In this document: positions 1 through 8,133 of the stretch, piece by piece
Numbering within the stretch: the stretch's first letter is position 1
How the letters are laid out: the number at the start of each line of letters is the position of its first letter
Position numbers and translations under genes: made by a program
Assembly: GCF_019991125.1 (NCBI RefSeq)
Contig: NZ_JAGENB010000002.1
Span: 496,001 to 560,000 of the forward strand
Source of the DNA: Phyllobacterium calauticae
GTDB lineage: Bacteria > Pseudomonadota > Alphaproteobacteria > Rhizobiales > Rhizobiaceae
Direction: 5' to 3'
DNA length: 64,000 nt
The notes under the pieces: model-generated
Told to the model about the DNA's origin: nothing
What the model saw: the letters and a program-made list of their open reading frames with translations, nothing else
Databases searched by the model: none

Positions 1-3
1 CGG

Positions 4-1584
4 TCAGAAGTCTGTCGGCGCGCCGCCCTCGGCCTTGCGCCGGGCGACGAAGGCATTGATCTCTTCTTCGATGGCCGGGTCGATGGCGGGCTTCTCATAG
101 GTAGCCAGCCGCTCCTTCCAGACCCGGTTGGCGCGCTCGATGGCCGTGGGCGAACCCGCCTCCTGCCACGTCTCGTAATTGCGCCAGTCGGAAATGATCG
201 GGGCGTAGAAGGCCGTCTTGTAGCGCGACTGGGTGTGGGCGGTGCCGAAGAAATGGCCGCCGGGGCCGACATCGCGCATGGCTTCGATGCCGAGCGCATC
301 GTCCGACAAATCGAGCGGGGTCAAAAATTCCGCTACCATCTGCAGCAGGTCGAAATCGAGGATCATCTTTTCATAGGAGCAGCACAGGCCACCCTCCAGC
401 CAGCCGGCGGAATGCAGCATGAAATTGCCGCCGCCCTGGATCGCGCCCCACAGCGAGAAGACGGATTCATAGGCCGCCTGCGCATCGACCGTATTGGCGG
501 CGCAGACATTGGAGGTGCGGTAGGGGATCTTGTAGCGGCGGGCAAGCTGGCCGCCGACCATCTGCGCCTTCATGTATTCCGGCGTGCCGAAGGCGGGCGC
601 TCCGGATTTCATGTCAACATTGGAGGTGAAGCCGCCATAGCCGACCGGCGCACCCTTCCTGACCATCTGGGTGAAGGAGATGCCGGCGAGCGCTTCGGCA
701 TTCTGCTGCACCAGCGCCCCGGCGATGGTCACCGGCGCCATGGCGCCCGCCAGCGTGAACGGCGTGACGATGACGATCTGGCCGTTGCCCGACATATGGA
801 TGATGCCTTCCATCATCGGCACGTCGAGCTTCAGCGGCGAATTGGTGTTGATGATGGTGTAGCAGGAGGCCTCGTTCTGCAGCTGCTCCTGGCTGATGCC
901 GCGGGCAAGACGGGCGATCTCGATACCATCCAGATTGCGCTCCTTGCCGAGCGAATAGATATGGAATGCCTTATCGGACAGGGTGGAGAGATCGCGGATG
1001 CATTCGAGGTGGCGCACCGAGGGATGGATGTCGATCGGCTCGACGGGATAACCGCCCGTGGTGTTGATGATGTTGTGCATCTGCGCCAGTTTGACGAAGT
1101 TGCGGAAATCCGCCTGGTTGCCGGAGCGACGACCATTGTCCGTATCGGAGCAATTGGGCGCCGAACCCATCTGCGCGAAAATCAGGTTGTTGCCGCCGAA
1201 GCGCACATTGTGCGCGGGATTGCGGGCATGCAGGGTGAATTCCGACGGCGCATAGCCGACATATTCAAGAATCATGTCCTTGTCGAAATGCACGCGCTGC
1301 GAGCCGGGGCGCACATCGGCGCCAGCTGTCTTCATGATCTCGCGTGCGCCGTCATGCAGCACGTCGACGCCGATCTCCTGCAACACGCGCAGCGAGGCAT
1401 TGTGGATCGATTCCAGCTCGTCGTCGGAAATGATCTTGGTCGGCGTGAACGGGATTTTCAGCTGCCGGAACGGCGGCTGGTCGAAGGCACCGCTTTCAAC
1501 GCTGCGGGGGCGGGAGCGTCCGCCACGCCGGCCATGATCGCGTGCCGTTGCGGGGATTTCGATGTCTGCTGCCGGTTCACTCAT
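4..1584 (-). CDS. Trimethylamine/betaine methyltransferase, MttB family (non-pyrrolysine)
   Basis: This 526-residue protein has the MttB-family layout throughout: an N-terminal basic tail, then conserved blocks such as LRVLQEIGVDVLHDGAREI (about 65-83), FGGNNLIFAQMGSAPNCSD (about 128-146), and a Gly-rich C-terminal region ending in the DVGPGGHFFGTAHT block. The frame is open throughout, so there is no in-frame UAG and it cannot be the pyrrolysine type of methanogens. Known non-Pyl members demethylate glycine betaine or other quaternary amines, passing the methyl to a corrinoid protein. It lies on the same strand as, and downstream of, a betaine ABC importer, so a betaine or proline-betaine substrate is the best inference. 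No corrinoid protein gene is in the window. The 640 bp spacer before it may carry its own promoter. Confidence 0.85.
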   Translation of the reverse strand: MSEPAADIEIPATARDHGRRGGRSRPRSVESGAFDQPPFRQLKIPFTPTKIISDDELESIHNASLRVLQEIGVDVLHDGAREIMKTAGADVRPGSQRVHFDKDMILEYVGYAPSEFTLHARNPAHNVRFGGNNLIFAQMGSAPNCSDTDNGRRSGNQADFRNFVKLAQMHNIINTTGGYPVEPIDIHPSVRHLECIRDLSTLSDKAFHIYSLGKERNLDGIEIARLARGISQEQLQNEASCYTIINTNSPLKLDVPMMEGIIHMSGNGQIVIVTPFTLAGAMAPVTIAGALVQQNAEALAGISFTQMVRKGAPVGYGGFTSNVDMKSGAPAFGTPEYMKAQMVGGQLARRYKIPYRTSNVCAANTVDAQAAYESVFSLWGAIQGGGNFMLHSAGWLEGGLCCSYEKMILDFDLLQMVAEFLTPLDLSDDALGIEAMRDVGPGGHFFGTAHTQSRYKTAFYAPIISDWRNYETWQEAGSPTAIERANRVWKERLATYEKPAIDPAIEEEINAFVARRKAEGGAPTDF

Positions 1585-1611
1585 TGCTCATGCCCTTCAC
1601 TTGCGATGGTG

Positions 1612-2058
1612 CCACTATCGCCAGAGACGGGGCAATCGTGCGCGGCCTGAGCGACGCCGAGCGCAAGGGAAGCGACATGGGTGGCGGACGGGTGAAATGG
1701 GTAGAAAAGGGCACGCGCCTGCGCAGTCCGTTTGTTCCCGTTGCCACGCCCGCTGTCGCGTCTGGCTGTTGAAGGAGGGAAAGACGGGCGGTCCCTGGAA
1801 CGCGGGTCTTGGGGTATGTGGTATGCAATGCTTGCGATCCTGGGGACCACCCACTCCGGCGTTTTTGAGGGTTTTGCCCAATGCGCAACCATTGAGCCAA
1901 ACCTCCCCGGCCGCACAGGTTTTCCTCCCTGTGAAGCCGAAGCGCCGATCCTTTCCCGACTTGCGAAGGTTTCCGGAAGCATTCCCGCCGGAAAGGACAG
2001 GGATGAGAATATCTCGGCTTGGGACGTGGTGGATAAGTTTCAGCCCAATTACTTTTCA
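1612..2058. other. Intergenic stretch with several strong hairpins, no convincing gene
   Basis: I see no credible coding region: the open frames here lack a recognisable product and a good start. The DNA can form several hairpins: a 14-position stem (12 paired) at 1870-1883/1890-1903 with a 6-base loop, CACAGG/CCTGTG around 1915-1934, and TTTCCGG/CCGGAAA around 1968-1995. It may hold the promoter or leader of the mttB-like gene, or an unrecognised non-coding RNA. I cannot assign an RNA family. Confidence 0.4.
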
Positions 2059-2215
2059 CCCCCCTCTGTCCTGCCGGACATCTCCCCCACAAGGGGGGAG
2101 ATCAGCTGTCATGATTGTTCAAGCCAATTTCCAACATTGCAGAATAAGCAGAGCCGCTAATGCCAATGTGATCTCCCCCCTTGTGGGGGAGATGGGCGGC
2201 AGCCCAGAGGGGGGT
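2059..2215. repeat. Paired inverted-repeat intergenic element (RIME-like), copy 1
   Basis: Two arms of about 47 bp (2059-2105 and 2169-2215) are imperfect inverted copies of each other, separated by about 63 unique bases. Each arm contains a self-complementary core, CTCCCCC-ACAA-GGGGGGAG. A second element with near-identical arms but a different centre lies at 29639-29797. This resembles the short palindromic intergenic mosaic elements of rhizobial genomes; the family name is from memory. It sits immediately after the stop of the ABC ATPase gene. Confidence 0.85.
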
Positions 2216-2223
2216 GGGAACGC

Positions 2224-3294
2224 CTACTCCGCCGCCTGATGGGTCAGATGGCTGATGGGGGTGACCATCGCCTGGATCAGGTTGTTCATACTGATGACGC
2301 CGAGCGGTTTGCCGGCCTCATCAACAACCGTTGCGTGCTGCTGGTTGGCGTCGGTCATGGTCTTGGCCGCTTCCTCGAGGATCGTTCCGGTCTTGACCGT
2401 CACGCCGCCCGCATTGGCCGAACCGTCACCCTTGGTCGAGATGGTGTCGACCATGATCACCCGGCCGCGGTTCACTTCCTTGACGAAGCTCGAGATATAT
2501 TCGTCCGCCGGTTTCAGGACGATATCCTGTCCGGTTCCCTGCTGCACCACCTCGCCGTCGCGCAGGATGGCGATCCGGTCGCCGAGCCGCAGCGCTTCAT
2601 CGAGATCGTGGGTGATGAACACCACAGTCTTCTTGATTTCCTTCTGCAGGTCGAGCAGCACGGACTGCATGTCCATGCGGATCAGCGGATCCAGGGCGGA
2701 AAAGGCTTCGTCCATCAACAGGATCGGCGCGTCATTGGTCAGCGCACGGGCAAGACCCACACGCTGCTGCATGCCGCCCGAAAGCTGATTGGGATAATTC
2801 TCCTCAAAGCCTTTCAGGCCGACGCGTTCGATCCAGCGGCGGGCCTGTTCTTCCTGCTTTGCCCGGCTCAGGCCCTGGATTTCCAGGCCATAGACCGTGT
2901 TGTCGAGCACCGTGCGGTGGGGAAGCAGCGCAAACTTCTGGAAAACCATCGCTGTTTTGTGGCGGCGAAACTCGCGCAGGTCGTTCTGGTTCATCTTGCA
3001 CACATCGGCGTTGCCGATGATGACCTCGCCGACCGTCGGATCGATCAGCCGGTTGATGTGGCGGATCAGCGTCGATTTGCCCGAACCCGAGAGGCCCATG
3101 ACCACCTGGATGCAGCCGGCGGGCATATCGATATTGATATCGCGCAGGCCGAGCACGTGGTTGTATTTTTCGTTGAGCTCGGTCTTGGTCATGCCCTTCT
3201 TGACGGCATCGACGTAAGCTCCCGGTTTCTGGCCGAAAATCTTGTAGAGATTCTTGATCTGGATACCGGCGCCCTGAACGGAACGATCAGCCAT
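2224..3294 (-). CDS. proV: Glycine betaine/proline ABC transporter, ATP-binding protein with CBS region
   Basis: This 356-residue ATPase powers uptake of a quaternary amine such as glycine betaine. It shows Walker A GLSGSGKST (67-75), signature LSGGMQQRVGLARA, Walker B ILLMDEAFSALD and the His loop FITHDLDEA. A C-terminal CBS-like segment (ATVVDEAGKPLGVISM) is typical of ProV/OpuAA. I chose the ATG at 3294 because it has a strong AGGAGG ribosome site and overlaps the end of the permease gene by 8 bases. A longer upstream extension would overlap the permease heavily. Its closest relatives are ProV or ChoV, and the exact substrate is not visible. Confidence 0.93.
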   Translation of the reverse strand: MADRSVQGAGIQIKNLYKIFGQKPGAYVDAVKKGMTKTELNEKYNHVLGLRDINIDMPAGCIQVVMGLSGSGKSTLIRHINRLIDPTVGEVIIGNADVCKMNQNDLREFRRHKTAMVFQKFALLPHRTVLDNTVYGLEIQGLSRAKQEEQARRWIERVGLKGFEENYPNQLSGGMQQRVGLARALTNDAPILLMDEAFSALDPLIRMDMQSVLLDLQKEIKKTVVFITHDLDEALRLGDRIAILRDGEVVQQGTGQDIVLKPADEYISSFVKEVNRGRVIMVDTISTKGDGSANAGGVTVKTGTILEEAAKTMTDANQQHATVVDEAGKPLGVISMNNLIQAMVTPISHLTHQAAE

Positions 3295-4174
3295 GAACCA
3301 CCTCCTGGTGCTTTTGAAGGCGCATGCCATAGGCCTGGCTGACGCGGTCAAAAATGATGGCAATGCCGACAATGGCAAGACCGTTGAAAAGTCCGAGCGA
3401 GAAGAACTGGCCGTTGACCGAACGCAGAACGGGCTGGCCGAGGCCCTGGACGCCGATCATCGAGGCAATGACCACCATGGCGAGCGCCATCATGATCGTC
3501 TGGTTGATGCCGGCCATGATCGTGGGCAGGGCGAGGGGGATCTGCACGTTCTTCAGGCGTTGCCAGCTGGATGAGCCGAAGGCATCGGCCGCCTCGAGCA
3601 CATCCTTGTCGACGAGCCGGATGCCGAGATTGGTCAGGCGGATCATCGGCGGAATGGCGTAGATCACCACGGCGATGAGGCCGGGCACCTTGCCGATGCC
3701 GAGCAGCATGACCACGGGAATGAGGTAGACGAAGCTCGGCATGGTCTGCATGACGTCAAGGATGGGGTTGACGATGCGCTGGAAACCGTCGGAACGGGCC
3801 ATGATGATGCCGATGGGAATGCCGACGACGACCGAAACGACGGTGCCGACGAAAATCATCGCGATGGTCTTCATCGCATCGCTCCACATGTCGAAGTAAC
3901 CGATCAGGAGCAGGGTGATGACCGTTCCGGCCACGATCTTCCAGTTGCGGCTGGCGAGCCACGCAATGCCGGCGATCAGCAGGACCATGATCGGCCAGGG
4001 CGTCGTCGTCATGAATTTTTCGGCCTGGATCAGGAAGTATTGCAGCGGCTGGAAAAATGACTCGATCACATCGCCGTAACTGCGGGTGAAGGCCTTGAAG
4101 CCCTCATCCATGGTTTTTTTCAAATTGCGGAGTGTCTCGTCATTCATTTTCGGGAATGAGTAGAACCAATCCAT
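3287..4174 (-). CDS. proW: Glycine betaine/proline ABC transporter, permease
   Basis: This 295-residue inner-membrane protein has several hydrophobic segments (for example WPIMVLLIAGIAWLA, IAMIFVGTVVSVVVGIPIG and FVYLIPVVMLLGIG). It also has the binding-protein-dependent permease loop EAADAFGSSSWQRLKNVQIPLALPTIMAGIN, which docks on the ATPase. It matches the ProW/OpuAB family in length and layout. It lies between the binding protein and ATPase genes in the order X-W-V, and its 3' end overlaps the ATPase start, suggesting translational coupling. Confidence 0.93.
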   Translation of the reverse strand: MDWFYSFPKMNDETLRNLKKTMDEGFKAFTRSYGDVIESFFQPLQYFLIQAEKFMTTTPWPIMVLLIAGIAWLASRNWKIVAGTVITLLLIGYFDMWSDAMKTIAMIFVGTVVSVVVGIPIGIIMARSDGFQRIVNPILDVMQTMPSFVYLIPVVMLLGIGKVPGLIAVVIYAIPPMIRLTNLGIRLVDKDVLEAADAFGSSSWQRLKNVQIPLALPTIMAGINQTIMMALAMVVIASMIGVQGLGQPVLRSVNGQFFSLGLFNGLAIVGIAIIFDRVSQAYGMRLQKHQEVVHG

Positions 4175-4290
4175 ATGGTGCGTCCCCTTCTTTGTGGGTC
4201 ATCAAATGACCATCGCGACCGGACGCGGCAACGTTCGGCCCATTCGGGATGGTGCGATGCGGCGAAGAAGATCTCCGCCGCATCCATCGG

Positions 4291-5292
4291 TTACTTGACC
4301 GCGGCCTTGATCTTTTCAGCGGCTTCCGGAGAAACCCACTTCGACCACGTGGCTTCGTTGTTCTTCAGGTAATACTTGGCACCGTCTTCGCCGGTTGCCT
4401 GATTGTCGACCATCCAGGCGAGGAGCTTGTTGGCTTCCTCGTTGGAAATCTGGCGCTTCTTCAGGTACTCGAAGGCCGGACCCGCAGCGTCAGCAAATTT
4501 CTTGGTGACGATCGTGTAGATGTCCGCCTTCGGCCAGCCGTTCGGCTTCGGATCGGGGCAATCGGCAACGACGTTGCAGCGCTTCCATTCCTTTTCTTCC
4601 CACGGCACGCCATTGTCGAGCTTGACCATGGGGTACTTGCCGAGAATGGCCGTCGGACCCCAGTAATAACCGAGCCAGGCTTCCTTGCGCTCATAGGCCT
4701 TGGCAATCGAGCCATCGAGACCTGCGGCCGATCCCGTATCGACGAGGGTAAAGCCGTGTTTCTCGGCTTCATAGGCCTTGAAGAAATTGCCGGTGGTGAT
4801 CTGGCACGCCCAGCCCGACGGGCAGTTGAACACGGCGCCCTTCTTGGGGTCTTCCGGCGCAGGGAAGAGTTCGGGGTGCTTCATGGCATCGGCGATCGTC
4901 TTGATATCCGGATGCGCATCGGCAAAGTACTTGGGTACCCACCAGCTTTCCGTACCGCCTTCGGTGATGGCAGGCGCGGCATAGACCAGCTTGCCTTCCT
5001 TGACCGCCTTGTCCAGCGGTTCCTTGACGGCGTTGAGCCAGCCTTCCGGTGCGATATCAGGCTGTCCCTTTTCGATCATCGACGTGAAGGTTGGAACCGT
5101 ATCGCCTGCGACCAGTTCGGCATCGCAGCCATAGCCTACACTGAGTATAAGCTTGTCGAGATTAGCCAGCGCTTCCGCTGACTGCCAGTTCATGTTGGCG
5201 ATGGTGACGGACCCGCACCCCGCCGCCGAAGCAGCTCCGGCAAAGCCGAAAAGCCCTGCGGCCAGTAAAGTTGAAGCAAGCAGCTTCTTCAT
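4291..5292 (-). CDS. proX: Glycine betaine/proline ABC transporter, periplasmic binding protein
   Basis: This 333-residue secreted binding protein of the OpuAC/ProX type starts with a signal peptide (MKKLLASTLLAAGLFGFAG, cleavage likely after ASA near residue 23). Aromatic residues that may form a betaine-binding cage are seen in segments such as ESWWVPKYF and WLGYYWGPTAILG. I chose the ATG at 5292 rather than an upstream one because the signal peptide begins there and a GGGAGA ribosome site precedes it. It is the first gene of the importer. Choline, glycine betaine and proline betaine all remain possible ligands. Confidence 0.92.
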   Translation of the reverse strand: MKKLLASTLLAAGLFGFAGAASAAGCGSVTIANMNWQSAEALANLDKLILSVGYGCDAELVAGDTVPTFTSMIEKGQPDIAPEGWLNAVKEPLDKAVKEGKLVYAAPAITEGGTESWWVPKYFADAHPDIKTIADAMKHPELFPAPEDPKKGAVFNCPSGWACQITTGNFFKAYEAEKHGFTLVDTGSAAGLDGSIAKAYERKEAWLGYYWGPTAILGKYPMVKLDNGVPWEEKEWKRCNVVADCPDPKPNGWPKADIYTIVTKKFADAAGPAFEYLKKRQISNEEANKLLAWMVDNQATGEDGAKYYLKNNEATWSKWVSPEAAEKIKAAVK

Positions 5293-5740
5293 CAGTTTTG
5301 TCTCCCACTCGTTTTGACAGTTCACCCGGTACGAATCTTAACTTGGTACTGCCTTACCCAGTCGTTCGCTTGTGTGCCATTTGGCATCCTTATCGCATCA
5401 GAATGCAATGGTTTCATTGAATTAATGAGGTATATCGCGACAGCACCTGTCGATATAACGACGCGGGAAAACCAATTGTGAAGCCGAATGTCACAATGTT
5501 CATGGGGGTAGTGTAACAAGCCGGATGATGAAAGATCAATGCTTTAGGCGATTTTTCTTCATTAATTCATTCACTGCGGTGCGGTTTTTCCCGGTTTTAC
5601 TGGCTCTAAGCGCCGGATTTTCCCGTGAAGGAATTCCAATGGACTTTCCCTGGTCTTCCGCCGCAATCTGGGTTTCAACCGCCCGCCATCCGGCGTTTCC
5701 GGATGGCTGTTTGCCAGGCTCCAACGCACGGGAAAGCACG
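5293..5740. promoter_or_regulatory. Divergent intergenic region with two palindromes
   Basis: This 448 bp gap separates the betaine importer (minus) from the CMD-family gene (plus). Two dyads stand out: TGCCA-TT-TGGCA at 5375-5386, and a longer one at 5431-5457 with arms TATATCGCGACAG and CTGTCGATATA around a 3-base centre. Either could be an operator for the importer genes. I see no supported gene, although an open frame extends upstream of the CMD start. Confidence 0.45.
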
Positions 5741-6160
5741 ATGACCGACCCAACCATTGTTCCGATGATCGAGTATGAACAGGCCGATGCCGCCGTGCGG
5801 GCGGTCTATGACGACATCATGCACACGCGCGGGACGGACTGGATCAACAATTTCTGGAAGGTGCTGGCCAATGACCCGAAACTGCTCAAGCGCACGTGGG
5901 AGAGCCTGAGGGAAGTCATGGCGCCCGGTGCGCTCGATCCGCTGGTCAAGGAGATGATCTATATCGCCGTTTCCGCCACCAACAATTGCGACTATTGCAG
6001 CTGGTCGCACACGGCCTCCGCACGCGCAAAGGGCATGACGGATCCGCAGCTGATGGAACTTCTTGCGGTTGTCGGCATGGCCAATGAAACCAATCGGCTC
6101 GCAAACGGTTTAAAACCGCCGGTCGATACCGCGTTCAAACCAAAAGGGTCCAAAGCATGA
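5741..6160 (+). CDS. Carboxymuconolactone decarboxylase / AhpD-fold family protein
   Basis: This 139-residue protein has the AhpD-like CxxC motif in NNCDYCSWSHTA, placed in a helix as in alkylhydroperoxidase AhpD and carboxymuconolactone decarboxylase relatives. The flanking helix LVKEMIYIAVSATNNC is typical. The two Cys and the downstream His suggest a peroxide-reducing or thiol redox role, but the substrate is unknown. I chose the ATG at 5741 because homology-like sequence begins there and GGAAAG precedes it; the frame is open far upstream without similarity. The next gene starts within its stop codon (ATGA). Confidence 0.85.
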   Translation: MTDPTIVPMIEYEQADAAVRAVYDDIMHTRGTDWINNFWKVLANDPKLLKRTWESLREVMAPGALDPLVKEMIYIAVSATNNCDYCSWSHTASARAKGMTDPQLMELLAVVGMANETNRLANGLKPPVDTAFKPKGSKA

Positions 6161-6504
6161 AATCTCCGACGAAGCGCCGTACACCCGTTCATGACATGCA
6201 GATGGCATCGATGGTGATCGCCATGCGCCTGCCGATGATGATGCTGGAGGGGATGACGGAGACGTCTTCCAAGCCGGAATCCACCCGGGCCGTGTCCGAA
6301 AAAATGGCGGCGGTGACGGACGGTGTCGTCGCGGCGCAGCTGTCGGTGATCAATTCGGCAGCGACCTTCTGGCTGGATGTGTGGAGCGGCAAGTCACCCG
6401 CCGCCATCGCCCAGGCGACCATCGATAAAGCGACACAGGCGGCCCTCCGGCCCGGCCGTAAAACGCTGCGGGCCAATTACAAGCGTTTGAGCGGCGCAGG
6501 CTGA
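6157..6504 (+). CDS. Hypothetical small protein coupled to the CMD-family gene
   Basis: This 115-residue protein has no family I can name. It is Ala-, Met- and Ser-rich, has a helical middle (ESTRAVSEKMAAVTDGVVAAQLSVINSAATFWLDVW) and a basic C-terminus. That profile is reminiscent of phasin-like or granule-associated proteins, but this is only a resemblance. It overlaps the upstream gene by four bases (ATGA), so the two are almost certainly co-translated and may share a function. Confidence 0.7.
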   Translation: MKSPTKRRTPVHDMQMASMVIAMRLPMMMLEGMTETSSKPESTRAVSEKMAAVTDGVVAAQLSVINSAATFWLDVWSGKSPAAIAQATIDKATQAALRPGRKTLRANYKRLSGAG

Positions 6505-6734
6505 ATTAAGGCAGGTTTTCGGCTTTTCTATCCGCGCCATCGTTGATTTTGCTGGTGTTTCCGTGGGAACGCCAGCAATTGCGGCAGCAGGGATGCGGTT
6601 TCAGCATGGCTGCCATGCAAATTTGCACGGGTCGTTGCTGTAAATGCGACATGCCATGGCGAAAAAACGTGATCAAACTTTAGGCAAAAAGCGCATTTGA
6701 GCGGCAACAAACGTTTTTACCCTCAGGTGCCCAA

Positions 6735-6872
6735 ATGCTTTACATCTTCAATCGCAACAATCGCGTCCACATTGCCTGGAATGCCACGGAAAAGCGCAAT
6801 GCGCCATCCGGCAATGCCAGGAGCGGCATCGCGTCGGCGGTTTCCTTCATCTGGACCCGTTCGGCCGGCTGA
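6735..6872 (+). CDS. Possible small protein, 45 codons
   Basis: A short frame from ATG at 6735 to TGA at 6872 (begins MLYIFNRNNRVHIAWNATE) has about three quarters G or C at third codon positions, similar to the real genes around it. The ribosome site is weak. A second overlapping frame shows equally gene-like codons just downstream (GGFLHLDPFGRLIVHASDY), so this could also be a frameshifted remnant of one longer gene. I do not recognise a product. Confidence 0.25.
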   Translation: MLYIFNRNNRVHIAWNATEKRNAPSGNARSGIASAVSFIWTRSAG

Positions 6873-6897
6873 TCGTCCACGCATCGGACTATTCCGG

Positions 6898-6936
6898 AAA
6901 CCGCTGTCCTGTCAGGGCGGCGGTTTTTCTTTGTGC
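6898..6936 (+). terminator. Hairpin terminator
   Basis: AAACCGC pairs with GCGGTTT, followed by a run of T. It lies about 400 bases after the last confident plus-strand gene, so it may end a transcript from the small-ORF region. Confidence 0.55.
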
Positions 6937-6959
6937 TGTTGTCTGATGAAGACCCAAGT

Positions 6960-6999
6960 CAAAAACCGCCCTGTCCGTGAGGAACAGTGCGGTTTTTTG
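6960..6999. terminator. Hairpin terminator, bidirectional
   Basis: AAAACCGC/GCGGTTTT arms with an inner CTGT/ACAG stem form a hairpin flanked by A on the left and T on the right, so it could work on both strands. It shares its outer stem sequence with the terminator 60 bases upstream. On the minus strand it could end transcription of the valine-catabolism genes. Confidence 0.6.
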
Positions 7000-7194
7000 C
7001 CAAGTTACGCATGGCTTTCTGCCGTACAATACGCTGGCAGAAATTACAGCCCCGGTACGCAGTACCTGATCCGGAGCATGGAGCAGGGTCTTGTCCGCTC
7101 CATGCAAAGTTTTAACCGGACATCGTTACCGCGAGGTTAGCGAGACCTTAAACAAATCTAAATTTTGAAAATTTCCCGGCTTTTCGCGGCGCGG

Positions 7195-8085
7195 TCAGCC
7201 TTCACGCGTGGCCTCGCGCAGGTAATTGATGATGCCGGAGAAGTCCGAACCTTCGTTCCCGGCGGCGCCGAAGGCCGCATAGATTTCTTCGGCGTGCTGG
7301 CCGAGCGGTGTCGCGGCACCGACACTTTTGGCGGCTTCCTGTGACAGCTTCAGATCCTTCAGCATCAGGGCGGCGGCAAAGCCCGGCTTGTAGCCGTTGT
7401 TGGCCGGGGATGTCGGCACGGGGCCGGGGACCGGGCAATAGGTGGTCAGCGACCAGCACTGGCCTGACGAGGTCGAAGCGACGTCGAACAGCGCCTGATG
7501 CGACAGGCCGAGTTTTTCAGCCAGGGTGAAGGCTTCGCTGACACCGATCATGGAAATGCCGAGGATCATGTTGTTGCAGATCTTGGCGGCCTGACCGGCG
7601 CCCGGCTCGCCGCAATGGACGATCCGGCCTGCCATGGGTTTCAGGATTGGTTCGGCAACAGTGAATGCATCAGCCGCACCGCCCACCATGAAGGTCAGGG
7701 TTCCCGCCGCCGCGCCGCCGATGCCGCCGGAGACCGGAGCGTCGACCGAGAGCAGGCCATGGGTTTTGGCGATCTCGTGCGCCTTGCGGGCGGAATCCAC
7801 ATCGATGGTCGAGGAATCGATGAGCAACGCGCCCGGTTTGGCTTTTCCGGCAATCTCCGCATAGACGGACAGGACGTGCTTGCCCGCCGGCAGCATGGTG
7901 ATGACGACATCGGCATCCGCAACGGCGGCAAGCGCGCTTGCCGCGATGCTCACGCCGTTGGCTTTGGCGGTTGCGAGATTGTCCGGCAGGAGGTCAAAAC
8001 CCAGCACCGTATGGCCTGCCTTGACCAGATTGGCGGCCATGGGGTTGCCCATATGGCCAAGACCGATAAAAGCGACTGTCGTCAT
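7195..8085 (-). CDS. mmsB: 3-hydroxyisobutyrate dehydrogenase
   Basis: This 296-residue enzyme oxidises 3-hydroxyisobutyrate to methylmalonate semialdehyde with NAD in valine breakdown. It has the N-terminal Rossmann motif VAFIGLGHMGNPMAANLVKAG, the substrate-binding DAPVSGGIGGA segment and the catalytic Lys in KICNNMILG. The length is typical. It follows the acyl-CoA dehydrogenase gene by about 50 bases on the same strand, which supports valine catabolism over other beta-hydroxyacid dehydrogenases. Confidence 0.93.
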   Translation of the reverse strand: MTTVAFIGLGHMGNPMAANLVKAGHTVLGFDLLPDNLATAKANGVSIAASALAAVADADVVITMLPAGKHVLSVYAEIAGKAKPGALLIDSSTIDVDSARKAHEIAKTHGLLSVDAPVSGGIGGAAAGTLTFMVGGAADAFTVAEPILKPMAGRIVHCGEPGAGQAAKICNNMILGISMIGVSEAFTLAEKLGLSHQALFDVASTSSGQCWSLTTYCPVPGPVPTSPANNGYKPGFAAALMLKDLKLSQEAAKSVGAATPLGQHAEEIYAAFGAAGNEGSDFSGIINYLREATREG

Positions 8086-8133
8086 CGCAGCATTCTCCCT
8101 GATAGTGTTCCCGTGTGTCGGATGCGGTGTGAT

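Larger units (their letters stand above)
6505..7194. other. Long intergenic spacer; two hairpin terminators and a doubtful small ORF
   Basis: This 690 bp gap holds no gene I can name. It contains a possible 45-codon ORF and two consecutive terminator-like hairpins, both listed separately. The rest (7000-7190) shows nothing recognisable apart from being more AT-rich near 7140-7180. Confidence 0.4.

Noticed and set aside
4-1584. Pyrrolysine-containing trimethylamine methyltransferase
   Set aside because: The frame has no in-frame UAG and no pylBCDST genes are seen, so it is a non-Pyl member.
2059-2215. Possible CRISPR array from the repeated GC-rich arms
   Set aside because: There are only two inverted arms per element and no regularly spaced direct repeats.
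1577-2239. Open frames on both strands in the spacer before the mttB-like gene
   Set aside because: They run through the inverted-repeat element, have no family resemblance and lack good starts; the hairpins are a better explanation of the region.
5525-5740. N-terminal extension of the CMD-family gene
   Set aside because: The extra 72 codons resemble no domain, and a good start with a ribosome site exists at 5741.
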